From Clostridium isatidis (lineage in GTDB: Bacteria > Bacillota > Clostridia > Clostridiales > Clostridiaceae), in assembly GCF_002285495.1 (NCBI RefSeq), contig NZ_CP016786.1:1006001-1070000 (forward strand): DNA of 64,000 nt, written 5' to 3'. A program made the position numbers and the translations under genes. The notes under the pieces are model-generated. The model was not told where the DNA came from and did no database searches. It saw only the letters and a program-made list of their open reading frames with translations. This document shows positions 7,326-17,496 of this stretch, piece by piece; the stretch's first letter is position 1; every line of letters begins with the position of its first letter.

Positions 7326-8722
7326 ATGATAAACGTTACGCTAACCCCTCTACACTATATTTATCTCTTCTTTATAATCATTATTATAGTGGCAATGGCA
7401 AAGAAGAAAGATATCTCTTTAATCTGTATATTAGGTATCTTTATCCTTGGCCTTATGGGATCAAAGTCTTTATATGGTTCCGCAATGGGCATATTTAACA
7501 GTTTTGTATATGCTACCAAAGAACTTATGCCTACTATATTTATCATTTCTCTAATAACAGCCATGAGTAGTATATTAATGGCCTCTGGAATAAATGATGA
7601 ATTAGTTTCTCCCTTTAAAGGAATAATAAAGAACTATTGGATTGCTTACTGGTTAATAGGTATAGTAATGATGATCTTATCATGGTTCTTCTGGCCATCC
7701 CCAGCAGTAGCCCTTATAGGAGCATTATTTTTACCTATTGCTAAAAAGGCTGGTCTTCCCGCCATTGGAGTAGCTATTGCGATGAACTTATTTGGTCATG
7801 GCATTGCTCTATCGAGCGATTATATAATTCAAGCAGCACCAAAACTAACTGGAGATGCAGCAGGTATTTCTGTAGGAAGCGTTATGTCTGCTAGTGTTCC
7901 ATTAGTTATAACTATGGGACTTGTTACAACAGTCTCAGCTTTTTACTTTTTAAGAAAGGATATTAAATCCGGCTCTCTTCCTATAGAATTTAACCTTGAG
8001 GAAGAGGAAGCTAATTCTGAAAGAAAAATCCTTATTTCTTCAAGGAAACTAAGAAAGTTATTAGCCTTGTTAATAGTAATACTATTTACATTAGATATTA
8101 TAATAATGTTTAAGGCAAATCTACAGGGAGGAGATGCAACAGCCCTTATTGGAGGAACAGCAGTATTTATATTAAGCTTAATTTCTATAATTTCTTATAA
8201 AAAGAATGCTTTAGATAAAATAACAGAGGATTTAGTAAAGGGTCTACAATTTGGCTTTAAAATATTTGGTATCGTAATACCTGTAGCTGCCTTCTTCTAT
8301 TTAGGCGATGCAGCTTTCTTTGATGTTTTTGGTAATATTTTACCTGAAACTTCTCATGGAATTGTTAATGATTTAGGAGTTGCTCTTGCAAATATAGTAC
8401 CACTAAATTCAATTGTTTCTTCGGCAACTCTTATGCAGTAGGTGCAATAACAGGTTTAGATGGTTCTGGTTTTTCAGGAATATCATTAGTTGGATCTATT
8501 GCAAAAATCTTCTCAACAGCTCTTGGTGGTGGAGTAGAAATTCTTACAGCTCTTGGACAAATAGCTGGAATTTGGGTAGGCGGAGGTACCATAGTACCTT
8601 GGGCAGTTATACCAGTTGCAGCCATATGTGGAATTGATGCCTTTGAGCTTACAAAGAAAAACTTTAAACCTGTTGTAATTGGGCTAGTGGTTACAACCAT
8701 AGTAGCAATATTCTTAATATAA
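7326..8722 (+). pseudogene. Multi-pass transporter-like membrane protein, frameshifted
   Basis: Two frames together encode one integral membrane protein of about 465 residues with 10 or more hydrophobic helices. Frame one runs 7326-8441 and ends ...SSATLMQ-stop. The continuation in the -1 frame starts at 8435 (AVGAITGLDGSGFSGISLVG...) and runs to TAA at 8720-8722. Loss of a single base between CTTAT and GCAGTA near 8434 explains it. The GLDGSGFSG loop and pore-like glycine-rich helices resemble ion-transporter-superfamily permeases, but I do not recognise the substrate. Ribosome site GGAGA before ATG 7326. Either a recent inactivating mutation or a sequencing error; everything else is intact. 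Confidence 0.8.
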
Positions 8723-8738
8723 TATGTTAATAATATTA

Positions 8739-8780
8739 ATTACAAAAGAGAAGAGTAGTTAGCCTCTTCTCTTTTGTAAT
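8739..8780. terminator. Strong intrinsic terminator
   Basis: Perfect 17-bp stem ATTACAAAAGAGAAGAG / CTCTTCTCTTTTGTAAT with an 8-nt loop, directly after the transporter reading frame. Confidence 0.85.
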
Positions 8781-8879
8781 AATTTCTATATTTTTTCTTG
8801 CAGTCATTAAAAATGAGTATTAAAATAGATTTATTATAAAACTGATTATTAAATAACTAAAGAATATGTGAGGTCAACA

Positions 8880-10037
8880 ATGAAGATACGAAAACCAGAT
8901 TATTTTGATAAGTTTAAATGTATAGCAAGTAAATGTGAAGATACATGCTGTGCTGGATGGGGAATTGTAATTGATGATAAATCCTATAAGTACTATTTGT
9001 CTGTAGAAGGTAAATTTGGAGAAGAATTGAGAAGCAAAATAATAAGGGAAGATGGAGAAAATATCTTCCAATTGAAAGGAAATAGATGTTCATTTTTAAA
9101 TAATGATAATTTATGTGATATCTATAATAATCTAGGCCAAGAGGCTCTTTGTCACACCTGCAAACAATATCCACGCTTTTCAGAAGAATTTGGAAGTTTA
9201 CGTGAAATCGGAATATCTTTATCTTGTCCCGAAGCAGCAAGAATAATACTAGGCCAAACTAGTAAAACAGAATTTAAATTAAGTGATAATGAAGAAGAAG
9301 TTAATAATTATAATGATATTAATGCAATGCTTTATATTAACTTATTGCAATGCAGAAAAATAGTTTTAGATCTTCTCCAAGATAGAAATTTAGATATAAA
9401 GATTAGAGCTGCTTTATCCCTGGTATTTATAAATGAAATTCAAGAACAAATAGATAAAAATAATATTAATGGAATAAAAAGTATTAAAGATAAATATTTA
9501 AATAAATCATTAATTAATAAAATAATAAATAGCTTTGCTGTATATGAAAGAAAAGAAGATAAAAAATATATTTATATAAAAGAACTTTTTAAGATTTTCA
9601 AAGATGAATTAGAACACATTACTTATGATCCTTTATCCTTAGAAAAGGGATTACAATACTTCTGGCAAAGTAAAGAAGATAAAGAGGTTTATTTAAAAAT
9701 AAACACTGATTTTAATAATTATTATAAAGAAGAAAATTATCAGTTTGAGCATATTTTAGTTTACTTTACATATAAATACTTTTTAAAAGCAGTTTTTGAT
9801 TATGATCTTATAGGGAAAATGAAGATTTCCATAGTAAGTACAATTATGATTAAAGAATTATGTGCCATAAGATTTTTTGAAAACAAGGAATTTACCTTTA
9901 AAGATTTAGTAGATATAGCTCATACTTATTCTAAAGATATTGAACATTCAGAAGAAAATGTAGAAAAATTACAGGAATTATTTGAAACGAATAAGAATTT
10001 TACCATAGATAAATTATTAACCGTACTTTTGAATTAA
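8880..10037 (+). CDS. fliB: FliB-family flagellin lysine-N-methylase-like protein
   Basis: 385-aa protein with the cysteine cluster of the FliB / YkgJ-type family: SKCEDTCCAGWGIVID near residues 17-32, CSFLNNDNLCDIY near 70, and LCHTCKQYPR near 95, which probably bind an Fe-S or Zn centre. FliB methylates flagellin lysines in Salmonella; stand-alone homologues are common in clostridia and their substrate is not established. An in-frame GTG at 8868 overlaps the ribosome site GTGAGG, so the ATG at 8880 is taken. No flagellar gene is nearby, but two chemoreceptor genes lie about 24 kb downstream. Confidence 0.78.
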   Translation: MKIRKPDYFDKFKCIASKCEDTCCAGWGIVIDDKSYKYYLSVEGKFGEELRSKIIREDGENIFQLKGNRCSFLNNDNLCDIYNNLGQEALCHTCKQYPRFSEEFGSLREIGISLSCPEAARIILGQTSKTEFKLSDNEEEVNNYNDINAMLYINLLQCRKIVLDLLQDRNLDIKIRAALSLVFINEIQEQIDKNNINGIKSIKDKYLNKSLINKIINSFAVYERKEDKKYIYIKELFKIFKDELEHITYDPLSLEKGLQYFWQSKEDKEVYLKINTDFNNYYKEENYQFEHILVYFTYKYFLKAVFDYDLIGKMKISIVSTIMIKELCAIRFFENKEFTFKDLVDIAHTYSKDIEHSEENVEKLQELFETNKNFTIDKLLTVLLN

Positions 10038-10115
10038 TAATATTTAATTTTCTGCAAATTATCATATACAAATATCTTGGATAACTTTATAAAATGAAAA
10101 TCGAGGTGAAATACT

Positions 10116-10325
10116 ATGAGTAGATATTCTGCTGAAGAATTAAAAAAAGCACTACAAGTTGTTTCTTCAACTATTAAAAACTGTGAAAAAATGCAGCCAA
10201 AGTTTGATAAGGGAACTGCTCAGCATACCCTATTAAAAAATAGAATAAAAGCATTGTATATTTCAAAAGCACTAATATTAAAAGAATATGTTACAGATAA
10301 ATACGCCAAAGAAGAATTAATCTGA
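10116..10325 (+). CDS. Small conserved-looking helical protein, 69 aa
   Basis: MSRYSAEELKKALQVV... is strongly helical and highly charged, with no signal peptide, membrane segment or Cys motif. A strong ribosome site (CGAGGTGAAA) 8 nt before the ATG and clean codon use support a real gene. Function unknown; possibly cotranscribed with the reductase gene 32 bp downstream. Confidence 0.7.
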   Translation: MSRYSAEELKKALQVVSSTIKNCEKMQPKFDKGTAQHTLLKNRIKALYISKALILKEYVTDKYAKEELI

Positions 10326-10357
10326 AATAAACTATACATATAAAAGGAATGGTACAA

Positions 10358-11299
10358 ATGAAAATTGCAATTGCAGGAGCAGGAGCTATGGGAAGTAGAT
10401 TTGGAATAATGCTTCACAAAGCTGGAAATGATGTAATACTAATTGATACCTGGACAGATCATGTAAATGCTATTAAAAAATTCGGATTAAAAGCTAATTT
10501 TAATGGTGAAGATATTGTAGAAAAAATTCCAATTTTCTTTCCTGAGGAAGTTCAAGATTATAAGGACAGTATAGATGTTGTAATACTTTTTACAAAAGCG
10601 ATGCAATTAGAAAGTATTTTAAAGTCAATAAAACCTATATTAAAAAAAGACACTAAAGTTCTATGCTTATTAAATGGATTAGGCCATGAAGATACTATTG
10701 AAAAATACATTGATAAGAAAAATATATTACTAGGTAATACAATTTGGACAGCCTCAATAATTGGACCTGGTGAAGTGAAACTTTTTGGTGATGGCGAATT
10801 AGACCTTCAAAATGTGCATCCTGCCGGAAAAGAAGTTGCTCTAGAAATAGTAAAAATTCTTAAAGATGCAGGCTTAAATGGTAATTATAGAGAAAATGTA
10901 AAATATTCTATATGGAGAAAGGCTTGTTTAAATGGTGCTATTAATGGAATATGTACTATTTTAGATACTAATATTATGAGCTTTGGTGCAACAAAGGTAA
11001 GTAGCCAAATTATAACTACAATCATAAATGAATTTGCTGCAGTTGCAAAAGTAGAAAACATTATTCTTGATGTTGAAGAAATAAAAAAACTAATAATATC
11101 TACCTATGATCCAAATAAAATAGGAAGCCATTATCCATCGATGCATCAAGATCTAATTCAAAATAAACGTCTTACCGAAATTGATTATATAAATGGTGCA
11201 GTGTTCCGAAAGGGGAAAAAATATAATATTCCAACCCCTTATTGCCAATTAATCACAGAACTAGTTCATGCAAAAGAAGAAATTTTAGGAGCAAAATAA
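10358..11299 (+). CDS. Ketopantoate reductase family oxidoreductase (PanE/ApbA-like)
   Basis: NADPH-dependent 2-dehydropantoate 2-reductase fold, 313 aa. Rossmann motif IAGAGAMGSRFG at 4-15, LLNGLGHED near 106, the catalytic-lysine segment SIWRKACLNGAINGICTIL near 185-205, and C-terminal PSMHQDL near 260 match the family. In pantothenate synthesis this reduces ketopantoate to pantoate, but the family includes paralogues of other specificity and no other pan genes are nearby. AAAAGGA at 10342-10348 supports ATG 10358 rather than the in-frame ATG at 10349. Followed by a terminator. Confidence 0.82.
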   Translation: MKIAIAGAGAMGSRFGIMLHKAGNDVILIDTWTDHVNAIKKFGLKANFNGEDIVEKIPIFFPEEVQDYKDSIDVVILFTKAMQLESILKSIKPILKKDTKVLCLLNGLGHEDTIEKYIDKKNILLGNTIWTASIIGPGEVKLFGDGELDLQNVHPAGKEVALEIVKILKDAGLNGNYRENVKYSIWRKACLNGAINGICTILDTNIMSFGATKVSSQIITTIINEFAAVAKVENIILDVEEIKKLIISTYDPNKIGSHYPSMHQDLIQNKRLTEIDYINGAVFRKGKKYNIPTPYCQLITELVHAKEEILGAK

Positions 11300-11321
11300 A
11301 TATTTAAATTAATAAAATACC

Positions 11322-11372
11322 AAATGCCCTACAAAATGATTATCTTAATATCTATTTTATAGGGCATTTTAT
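11322..11372 (+). terminator. Intrinsic terminator
   Basis: AAATGCCCTA-C-AAAAT pairs with ATTTT-A-TAGGGCATTT with one mismatch and a T-rich tail, after the reductase gene and before mutS. Confidence 0.75.
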
Positions 11373-11483
11373 TATTACTTAATTCAAGGCTTATTTCTTT
11401 TTATGAAATTATTTTTATAGTATAATAATATAGAATCTATTTAAGAAAGTATATTTTAAATTAAGTATTGCGAGGTATAAAAT

Positions 11484-14201
11484 ATGTTAACTCCAATGAT
11501 GAGACAATATCTAGAAATAAAAGAAAATTATAAGGACTGTATACTATTTTTTAGATTGGGTGATTTTTATGAAATGTTCTTTGAAGATGCTAAAATAGCT
11601 TCAAGGGAGCTAGAATTAGTTTTAACCGGCAGAGATTGCGGTCTTGAAGAAAGGGCTCCTATGTGTGGTATTCCTTTTCATGCAGCCTCATCCTATATAG
11701 CAAAACTTATTAGCAAGGGCTATAAAGTAGCAATTGGAGAACAGGTAGAAGACCCTGCTACTGCAAAGGGAATAGTTAAAAGAGATGTTATTAAGGTTAT
11801 TACTCCTGGTACATATATAGAAAATAATGAAGATAGTGAATATAAAAATACTTACTTAATGTGTATAGTAGAAGAGAATGGTCATTATGCCATAGCTTCT
11901 TCAGATATATCCACTGGTGAATTTAAAGTTACAAGCTTTAAAGCTGCTTTATCAAGCTTATTAGATGAAATAACTAAAATTTCACCTAAGGAAATCATTG
12001 TAGACTTAAATATAAAGAAAGAACTATTAAAGGAAATAAAATCTATAACTTCAGCCTTAATTACAAGGAGAGATATTTCTAAAAATATATGCAGTGATGA
12101 AGAACTCCTAAATCAATTTTCAGAAGTATGTGTTGCTAATTTAAATGATTTATCAAAAACTGTATCTAAGGTTTTACTAAAATATATATATGATACTCAA
12201 AAGATAGCCTTAACTAATATTAATCTTTTAGAGTATTACGATATAGTTAACTATATGACTATAGATGGTAACTCAAGAAGAAATTTAGAGCTTACGGAAA
12301 ATCTTAAGGAAAAATCTAAAAAAGGCAGCTTGATTTGGGTATTAGATAAAACTGCTACTTCTATGGGCGGAAGGGCAATAAGAAAATGGATAGAAGAACC
12401 TCTAATAGTAAAGTCTGAAATAGAAAAAAGACTAGAAGGAGTGGAAGAACTATATAACAATGCCTACTTTAATGAAGACTTAAGAGATTTACTTAAGGAA
12501 ATTTATGATATAGAAAGAATAGTAGGTAAAATATCAAATAAGAATGTAAATGCTAAAGATTTAATTTCCTTAAAATGCTCTTTAGAGAAACTTCCAGGTA
12601 TTAAAAAGCATTTATCGGATGCAACTTCGGCTATCTTAAAAGAATGGCATAATGATTTAGATGAATTAACAGATATTAAAGATCTTTTATCTAAAGCCAT
12701 ATTAGATGATCCATCTATTAATATAAAAGAAGGTAACATTATAAAAGATGGTTTCAACCAAGAAGTTGATAGCCTAAGAACTGCTAAACTTCATGGTAAG
12801 GAATGGATAGCTGCTCTAGAAAATAGAGAAAGAGAATTTACAGGCATCAAATCCTTAAAGGTTGGTTACAATAAAGTATTTGGTTACTATATAGAAATAT
12901 CTAAAGCAAATTATGATGCCATTCCAGAAGGAAGATATATAAGAAAGCAAACATTGGCTAATGCAGAAAGATTTATAACTCAAGAATTAAAAGAAATGGA
13001 AGATAAGATACTAGGTGCTGAAGAAAAACTTATTAGTTTAGAATATAACTTATTTGTAGAAATTAGAGATACAATTGAAAAAGAAATTCCAAGACTTAAA
13101 CAAAGTGCTAGAATTATCGGTGCCCTAGATGCATTATCTACTCTGGCAGTTGTTGCTGTAGAAAATGATTATGTTAAACCTAGTATAAATGAAGAAGGTA
13201 TTATAGAAATAAAAGAAGGAAGACATCCAGTAGTAGAAAAAGTTATTGGTAAAGGTGAATTTGTATCTAATGATACTTTTTTAAATCAAAAGGATAACAG
13301 ATTGCTCTTGATAACCGGTCCAAATATGGCTGGTAAATCTACCTATATGAGGCAGGTAGCCCTTATAACCCTTATGGCACAAATAGGCTCCTTTGTACCA
13401 GCAAAATCTGCTAATATTTCTATTTGCGATAAGATATTTACAAGAATAGGGGCTTCAGATGATTTGGCAGGCGGAAAATCTACCTTCATGGTTGAAATGT
13501 GGGAAGTATCTAATATCCTTAAAAATGCAACTTCAAAAAGTTTAGTATTGTTAGACGAGGTAGGAAGAGGAACCTCTACTTATGACGGATTAAGTATAGC
13601 TTGGTCAGTAATAGAATATATATCCAAAAACAATAAGCTAAAATGCAAAACTCTATTTGCAACCCACTATCATGAATTAACAAAACTTGAAGGAGTTATT
13701 GAAGGAGTTAAAAACTACTCTGTTGCTGTTAGCGAAATTGATGATAATATTATCTTCCTAAGAAAAATAGTAGAAGGTGGAGCAGATCAATCTTATGGAA
13801 TTGAAGTTGCAAAACTTGCAGGTCTTCCACAGGAAGTTATTAATAGGGCAAAGGAAATACTTGCTACCCTAGAAGATTCTTCAGATAATATTTCAATAGA
13901 TGCATCTACTATTAAGGAAGTGGCAATAGATAAAGATAAAAATAATAATGATTATTTTAAAATTGAAGCAGAAGAAAAAGATGAAGCTATAAAAGATGTA
14001 GATTTAGAAAATACTACTACAAACAAGAGGTATAAGAAAAAAGCTGTAAATGAGCTTATTGATTATCAAATAGACTTTACAATGATAGAAAAAGATAATT
14101 TAATTAATTCAATTGCAGATATAGATATTATGGCCTTAACTCCTATGGATGCAATGAATAAGTTATATAAATTAACCTTAGAAGCTAAAAGGTTAAAATA
14201 G
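11484..14201 (+). CDS. mutS: DNA mismatch repair protein MutS
   Basis: Recognises base mismatches and small loops and licenses MutL through ATP-driven sliding-clamp formation. The 905-aa length is normal. The mismatch-reading Phe-X-Glu is Phe28-Tyr-Glu30 in [10 protein letters not shown]. The connector/lever/clamp region follows, then Walker [10 protein letters not shown] near 612, Walker [17 protein letters not shown] near 690, and FATHYHELT. The C-terminal helix-turn-helix region ends with [17 protein letters not shown] residues ([20 protein letters not shown]). The start is supported by GAGGT 8 nt upstream. First gene of the mutS-mutL-miaA-hfq cluster. Confidence 0.97.
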   Translation: MLTPMMRQYLEIKENYKDCILFFRLGDFYEMFFEDAKIASRELELVLTGRDCGLEERAPMCGIPFHAASSYIAKLISKGYKVAIGEQVEDPATAKGIVKRDVIKVITPGTYIENNEDSEYKNTYLMCIVEENGHYAIASSDISTGEFKVTSFKAALSSLLDEITKISPKEIIVDLNIKKELLKEIKSITSALITRRDISKNICSDEELLNQFSEVCVANLNDLSKTVSKVLLKYIYDTQKIALTNINLLEYYDIVNYMTIDGNSRRNLELTENLKEKSKKGSLIWVLDKTATSMGGRAIRKWIEEPLIVKSEIEKRLEGVEELYNNAYFNEDLRDLLKEIYDIERIVGKISNKNVNAKDLISLKCSLEKLPGIKKHLSDATSAILKEWHNDLDELTDIKDLLSKAILDDPSINIKEGNIIKDGFNQEVDSLRTAKLHGKEWIAALENREREFTGIKSLKVGYNKVFGYYIEISKANYDAIPEGRYIRKQTLANAERFITQELKEMEDKILGAEEKLISLEYNLFVEIRDTIEKEIPRLKQSARIIGALDALSTLAVVAVENDYVKPSINEEGIIEIKEGRHPVVEKVIGKGEFVSNDTFLNQKDNRLLLITGPNMAGKSTYMRQVALITLMAQIGSFVPAKSANISICDKIFTRIGASDDLAGGKSTFMVEMWEVSNILKNATSKSLVLLDEVGRGTSTYDGLSIAWSVIEYISKNNKLKCKTLFATHYHELTKLEGVIEGVKNYSVAVSEIDDNIIFLRKIVEGGADQSYGIEVAKLAGLPQEVINRAKEILATLEDSSDNISIDASTIKEVAIDKDKNNNDYFKIEAEEKDEAIKDVDLENTTTNKRYKKKAVNELIDYQIDFTMIEKDNLINSIADIDIMALTPMDAMNKLYKLTLEAKRLK

Positions 14202-14254
14202 TTACTAGTTTAGAACTTTAAGCTTTTAAATATAACAATAGGAGGTGAAGATAT

Positions 14255-16162
14255 TTGAAAAGAATAAACTTATTAGATGAACATACCTCTAATAAAATAG
14301 CAGCTGGAGAAGTTGTAGAACGTCCTTCTTCAGTTGTAAAGGAATTAGTAGAAAATTCAATAGATGCAGAAGCTAAGAACATCACAATAGAAATAGAAGA
14401 TGGTGGCATTGTCCTAATAAGAATAATAGATGATGGTATTGGAATTCATAAGGATGATGTTAGAAAGGCTTTTTTACCCCATGCTACTTCAAAAATAAAG
14501 AGTGTTGAAGATATATATTCTATCAATTCCCTTGGCTTTAGAGGTGAAGCATTAGCTTCTATAGCCGCAGTTTCAAAAGTACTCCTTAAAACTAAAATAG
14601 AAGGAGAGGAATTTGGTACTGTAATTTCTATTGATGGTGGAGAAATACAATATACAAGTGAAGTTGGAACTAATAAGGGTACAGTAATAGAAGTAAGGGA
14701 TTTGTTTTATAATGTGCCTGCTCGATTAAAATTCTTAAAATCCAGCTCCAGAGAGGGATCCTTAATTAATGATATAGTTAATAGAATAGCCCTATCTCAT
14801 CCTGATATCTCCTTTAAACTGTATAACAACGGAAAGAAAGTCCTTCATACCTATGGTACTGGAGATTTAAAGGATGTAATTAGAACTATATATGGTAAAA
14901 AAATAAGTGAAGAATTAATATACTTTGAAGCTATGGGAGATGATATTTCCCTTTACGGATACATAGGAAAAGAAGAAATTGCAAGAGGCTCAAGAAATAA
15001 TCAAAGTATTTTTGTTAACGGAAGATATATAAAGAATAAAACAATAGTAGCAGCAGTAGAAAACGCCTTTAAATCCTTTGCTACAGTAAATAAGTTTCCT
15101 TTCTTTGTTTTATTTATTGACGTTTACCCTGAGTTTGTAGATGTTAATATACATCCGACAAAGGCAGAAATAAAATTCAAAGAAGAAAGAGGAGTATTTA
15201 AAAAGGTCTTTGACGCTGTACATAAATCCCTAAAAGATGATGTGTTTAATGACTTCTTTATCCCTGAAGATGAAAAAATAAAACCTGAAATTGAAGAAGA
15301 AAAGGTTGAAAAGATTAGCTTCGATATAGATTTTATGGAAAAAATAAAGGAAACTACTTCTTCAAATCCATTGTCATATAACGATATAAAAAAAGAAGAA
15401 GATTTGTATGAAAGCCTAAAAACTTTAAAAGAAGAAGGAAAACTTAATTTAAAGACTAATATAAATAATAGTAAGACTTTTAATCAAGATATTATAACTG
15501 AAAGTGCTATAATAAAAGATATTACTAATGAAGTTATAAAAGAAAATAATGATTATAAGACAGCAGAAAATAGAACTCCTAAATTTCCAGCTCTAAGGGT
15601 AATTGGTCAATTTAATAAAACCTATATATTAGCTGAATATGAAGAAGTACTTTATATGATAGACCAACATGCAGCTCATGAAAAAATACTTTTTGAAAAA
15701 TATTTAAAAAGCATAGAAGAGGGGGATATAATAGTACAGAAGCTTCTAGTACCAGCTCTTATAGACTTAACTACTGATGATTATATTTATTATGAAGAAA
15801 ACGCTAAAGTATTTGCCAAGGCAGGCTTTACAGTTGAAAATTTTGGTGGAAATACAATAGCCTTAAAAGAAGTACCTTATTTTGTAGGTAAGTTAGATCC
15901 TAGAAATCTATTTATAAACATATTAGATAATATTAAAGCCTTAGGCAGTGGAAAAACTACCGAAGTAAAATATAATAAAATTGCTACAATGGCTTGTAAG
16001 GCAGCAGTAAAAGCAAATGATTCATTAACTACAATAGAAATGGAAAAACTAATAGATGATTTAAGATATATAGATGATCCTTTTCATTGTCCACATGGAA
16101 GACCAGTAATTATTAAATTTACTAATTATGAGCTAGAGAAGAAATTTAGAAGAATAGTATAA
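14255..16162 (+). CDS. mutL: DNA mismatch repair protein MutL
   Basis: GHKL ATPase that couples MutS recognition to strand incision. N-terminal motifs: ELVENSIDAEA, DDGIGI, and GFRGEALASIAAV. The C-terminal endonuclease motif DQHAAHEKILFE (near 469) matches the DQHA(X)2E(X)4E metal site, and CPHGRP near 615 is also present, so this MutL probably nicks DNA itself, as expected in a mutH-less bacterium. The start is TTG at 14255, set 6 nt after a very strong GGAGGTGA; no better ATG exists. The stop overlaps the ribosome site of miaA. Confidence 0.97.
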   Translation: MKRINLLDEHTSNKIAAGEVVERPSSVVKELVENSIDAEAKNITIEIEDGGIVLIRIIDDGIGIHKDDVRKAFLPHATSKIKSVEDIYSINSLGFRGEALASIAAVSKVLLKTKIEGEEFGTVISIDGGEIQYTSEVGTNKGTVIEVRDLFYNVPARLKFLKSSSREGSLINDIVNRIALSHPDISFKLYNNGKKVLHTYGTGDLKDVIRTIYGKKISEELIYFEAMGDDISLYGYIGKEEIARGSRNNQSIFVNGRYIKNKTIVAAVENAFKSFATVNKFPFFVLFIDVYPEFVDVNIHPTKAEIKFKEERGVFKKVFDAVHKSLKDDVFNDFFIPEDEKIKPEIEEEKVEKISFDIDFMEKIKETTSSNPLSYNDIKKEEDLYESLKTLKEEGKLNLKTNINNSKTFNQDIITESAIIKDITNEVIKENNDYKTAENRTPKFPALRVIGQFNKTYILAEYEEVLYMIDQHAAHEKILFEKYLKSIEEGDIIVQKLLVPALIDLTTDDYIYYEENAKVFAKAGFTVENFGGNTIALKEVPYFVGKLDPRNLFINILDNIKALGSGKTTEVKYNKIATMACKAAVKANDSLTTIEMEKLIDDLRYIDDPFHCPHGRPVIIKFTNYELEKKFRRIV

Positions 16163-16171
16163 GGTGATTAT

Positions 16172-17101
16172 ATGAAAGATAAATTATTAGTCCTAGCAGG
16201 GCCAACAGCTGTTGGTAAAACAGAATTATCTATAAAATTAGCTAAAGCTCTAAATGGAGAAATAGTTTCTACAGATTCAATGCAAATTTATAAATATATG
16301 GATATAGGTTCTGCTAAAGTTACAGAAGAGGAAATGCATGGAATAAAACATCATATGCTAGATATTATAGAGCCTTCGCAAAAATTTACTGTCTCTGATT
16401 ATAAAGAACTAGCGGAAAAAGCTATAGAAGATATTTTATCTAGAAAAAAATTACCTATTTTAGCAGGTGGTACAGGGTTATATATAAATTCTGTAACATG
16501 CAATATGGATTTTACAGAAGCTGATAGTGATGAAAAATATAGAAAAGAGTTAGAAAGATTGGCAGAAGAAAAAGGGAATGAGTATCTTCATAATTTGCTT
16601 AAAGATATAGATCCAATAAGCTATAAGGAGATACATTATAATAACAGAAAAAGAGTTATCAGAGCATTAGAAGTATATAAGCTGACAGGTAAACCCTTTA
16701 GTTCTTTTAACGTAGGAGAAGAATTTTATAATAGTAAATATGATGTAAAATACTATGTGCTGACAATGGATAGGGCAAAATTATACGAAAGAATAAATAA
16801 AAGGGTAGATATAATGATGTCAGAAGGATTGCTAGAAGAGTGCATAAAACTTAAAAATATTGGGTATAATTCTTCTATGCAATCAATGCAAGGTATCGGC
16901 TACAAAGAGATATTCTACTTTCTAGAAAATAAAATATCATTAGAAGAAGCAGTAGAACTTATTAAAAAAGGAACAAGAAATTATGCTAAAAGGCAATTAA
17001 CATGGTTTAGAAGAGATCCAAGAGCAATTTTTATAAATAAAGATTTATTTGATAATGATGATGAAATATTAGAATATATTTTAAATGACTTTAAAGCTTA
17101 A
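16172..17101 (+). CDS. miaA: tRNA dimethylallyltransferase MiaA
   Basis: Adds the isopentenyl group from DMAPP to A37 of tRNAs reading UNN codons. P-loop GPTAVGKTE at 10-18, the signature [17 protein letters not shown] near 33-49, GGTGLYI near 98, and MQGIGYKE near 243 are all canonical; 309 aa is normal. ATG 16172 lies 5 nt after AAGGTGA, which overlaps the mutL stop. MiaB, which thiolates the i6A product, is encoded at 37.3-38.7 kb rather than next to mutS. Confidence 0.97.
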   Translation: MKDKLLVLAGPTAVGKTELSIKLAKALNGEIVSTDSMQIYKYMDIGSAKVTEEEMHGIKHHMLDIIEPSQKFTVSDYKELAEKAIEDILSRKKLPILAGGTGLYINSVTCNMDFTEADSDEKYRKELERLAEEKGNEYLHNLLKDIDPISYKEIHYNNRKRVIRALEVYKLTGKPFSSFNVGEEFYNSKYDVKYYVLTMDRAKLYERINKRVDIMMSEGLLEECIKLKNIGYNSSMQSMQGIGYKEIFYFLENKISLEEAVELIKKGTRNYAKRQLTWFRRDPRAIFINKDLFDNDDEILEYILNDFKA

Positions 17102-17133
17102 TATTATTGTAAAATTTATGGAGGTTATATTTT

Positions 17134-17376
17134 ATGGTAAAGCAACAACAACAAAATAATTTACAAGACATTTTCCTAAATGGAGCAAGGAAAAATAAAA
17201 TACCTGTAACTATTTACTTATCTAGCGGCTTTCAATTAAAAGGGCTAGTTAAAGGTTTTGATAGTTTTACAGTAGTATTAGAAACTGATGGAAAGCAGAT
17301 TTTAGTTTATAAACACGCTATAACAACAATCACTCCAGCTAATCCAATACTTTTTAAAAATAAATCTGAAGAGTAG
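17134..17376 (+). CDS. hfq: RNA chaperone Hfq
   Basis: 80-aa Sm-like protein. Sm1 segment includes [18 protein letters not shown], and Sm2 has the VYKHAITTI version of the conserved YKHAI motif. The N-terminus carries a Gln run (KQQQQNN) and the C-terminal tail is short, as in other Firmicutes. GGAGGT precedes ATG. Binds A-rich and U-rich RNAs as a hexamer. Last gene of the mutS cluster; a terminator stem begins within its final codons. Confidence 0.96.
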   Translation: MVKQQQQNNLQDIFLNGARKNKIPVTIYLSSGFQLKGLVKGFDSFTVVLETDGKQILVYKHAITTITPANPILFKNKSEE

Positions 17377-17394
17377 GATATTCCTACTCTTTTA
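17370..17394 (+). terminator. Terminator of the mutS-mutL-miaA-hfq cluster
   Basis: AGAGTAGGA / TCCTACTCT, 9 bp, 3-nt loop, then TTTTAT; overlaps the hfq stop codon. Confidence 0.85.
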
Positions 17395-17496
17395 TAATAT
17401 CCTTTGAAAAAATAATAAAATATGCTAATATGTTAATTATGTAATAATATTTATAGAGGGGAGAGTTTACATAATTAATTTTATGTAATAATTTAT

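Noticed and set aside
8413..8637. Plus-strand ORF with Trp/Ser-rich product in the transporter tail
   Set aside because: Frame shadow; the correct continuation of the transporter is in another frame from 8435.
12251..12757. Minus-strand ORFs inside mutS
   Set aside because: Antisense shadows of a clearly coding gene.
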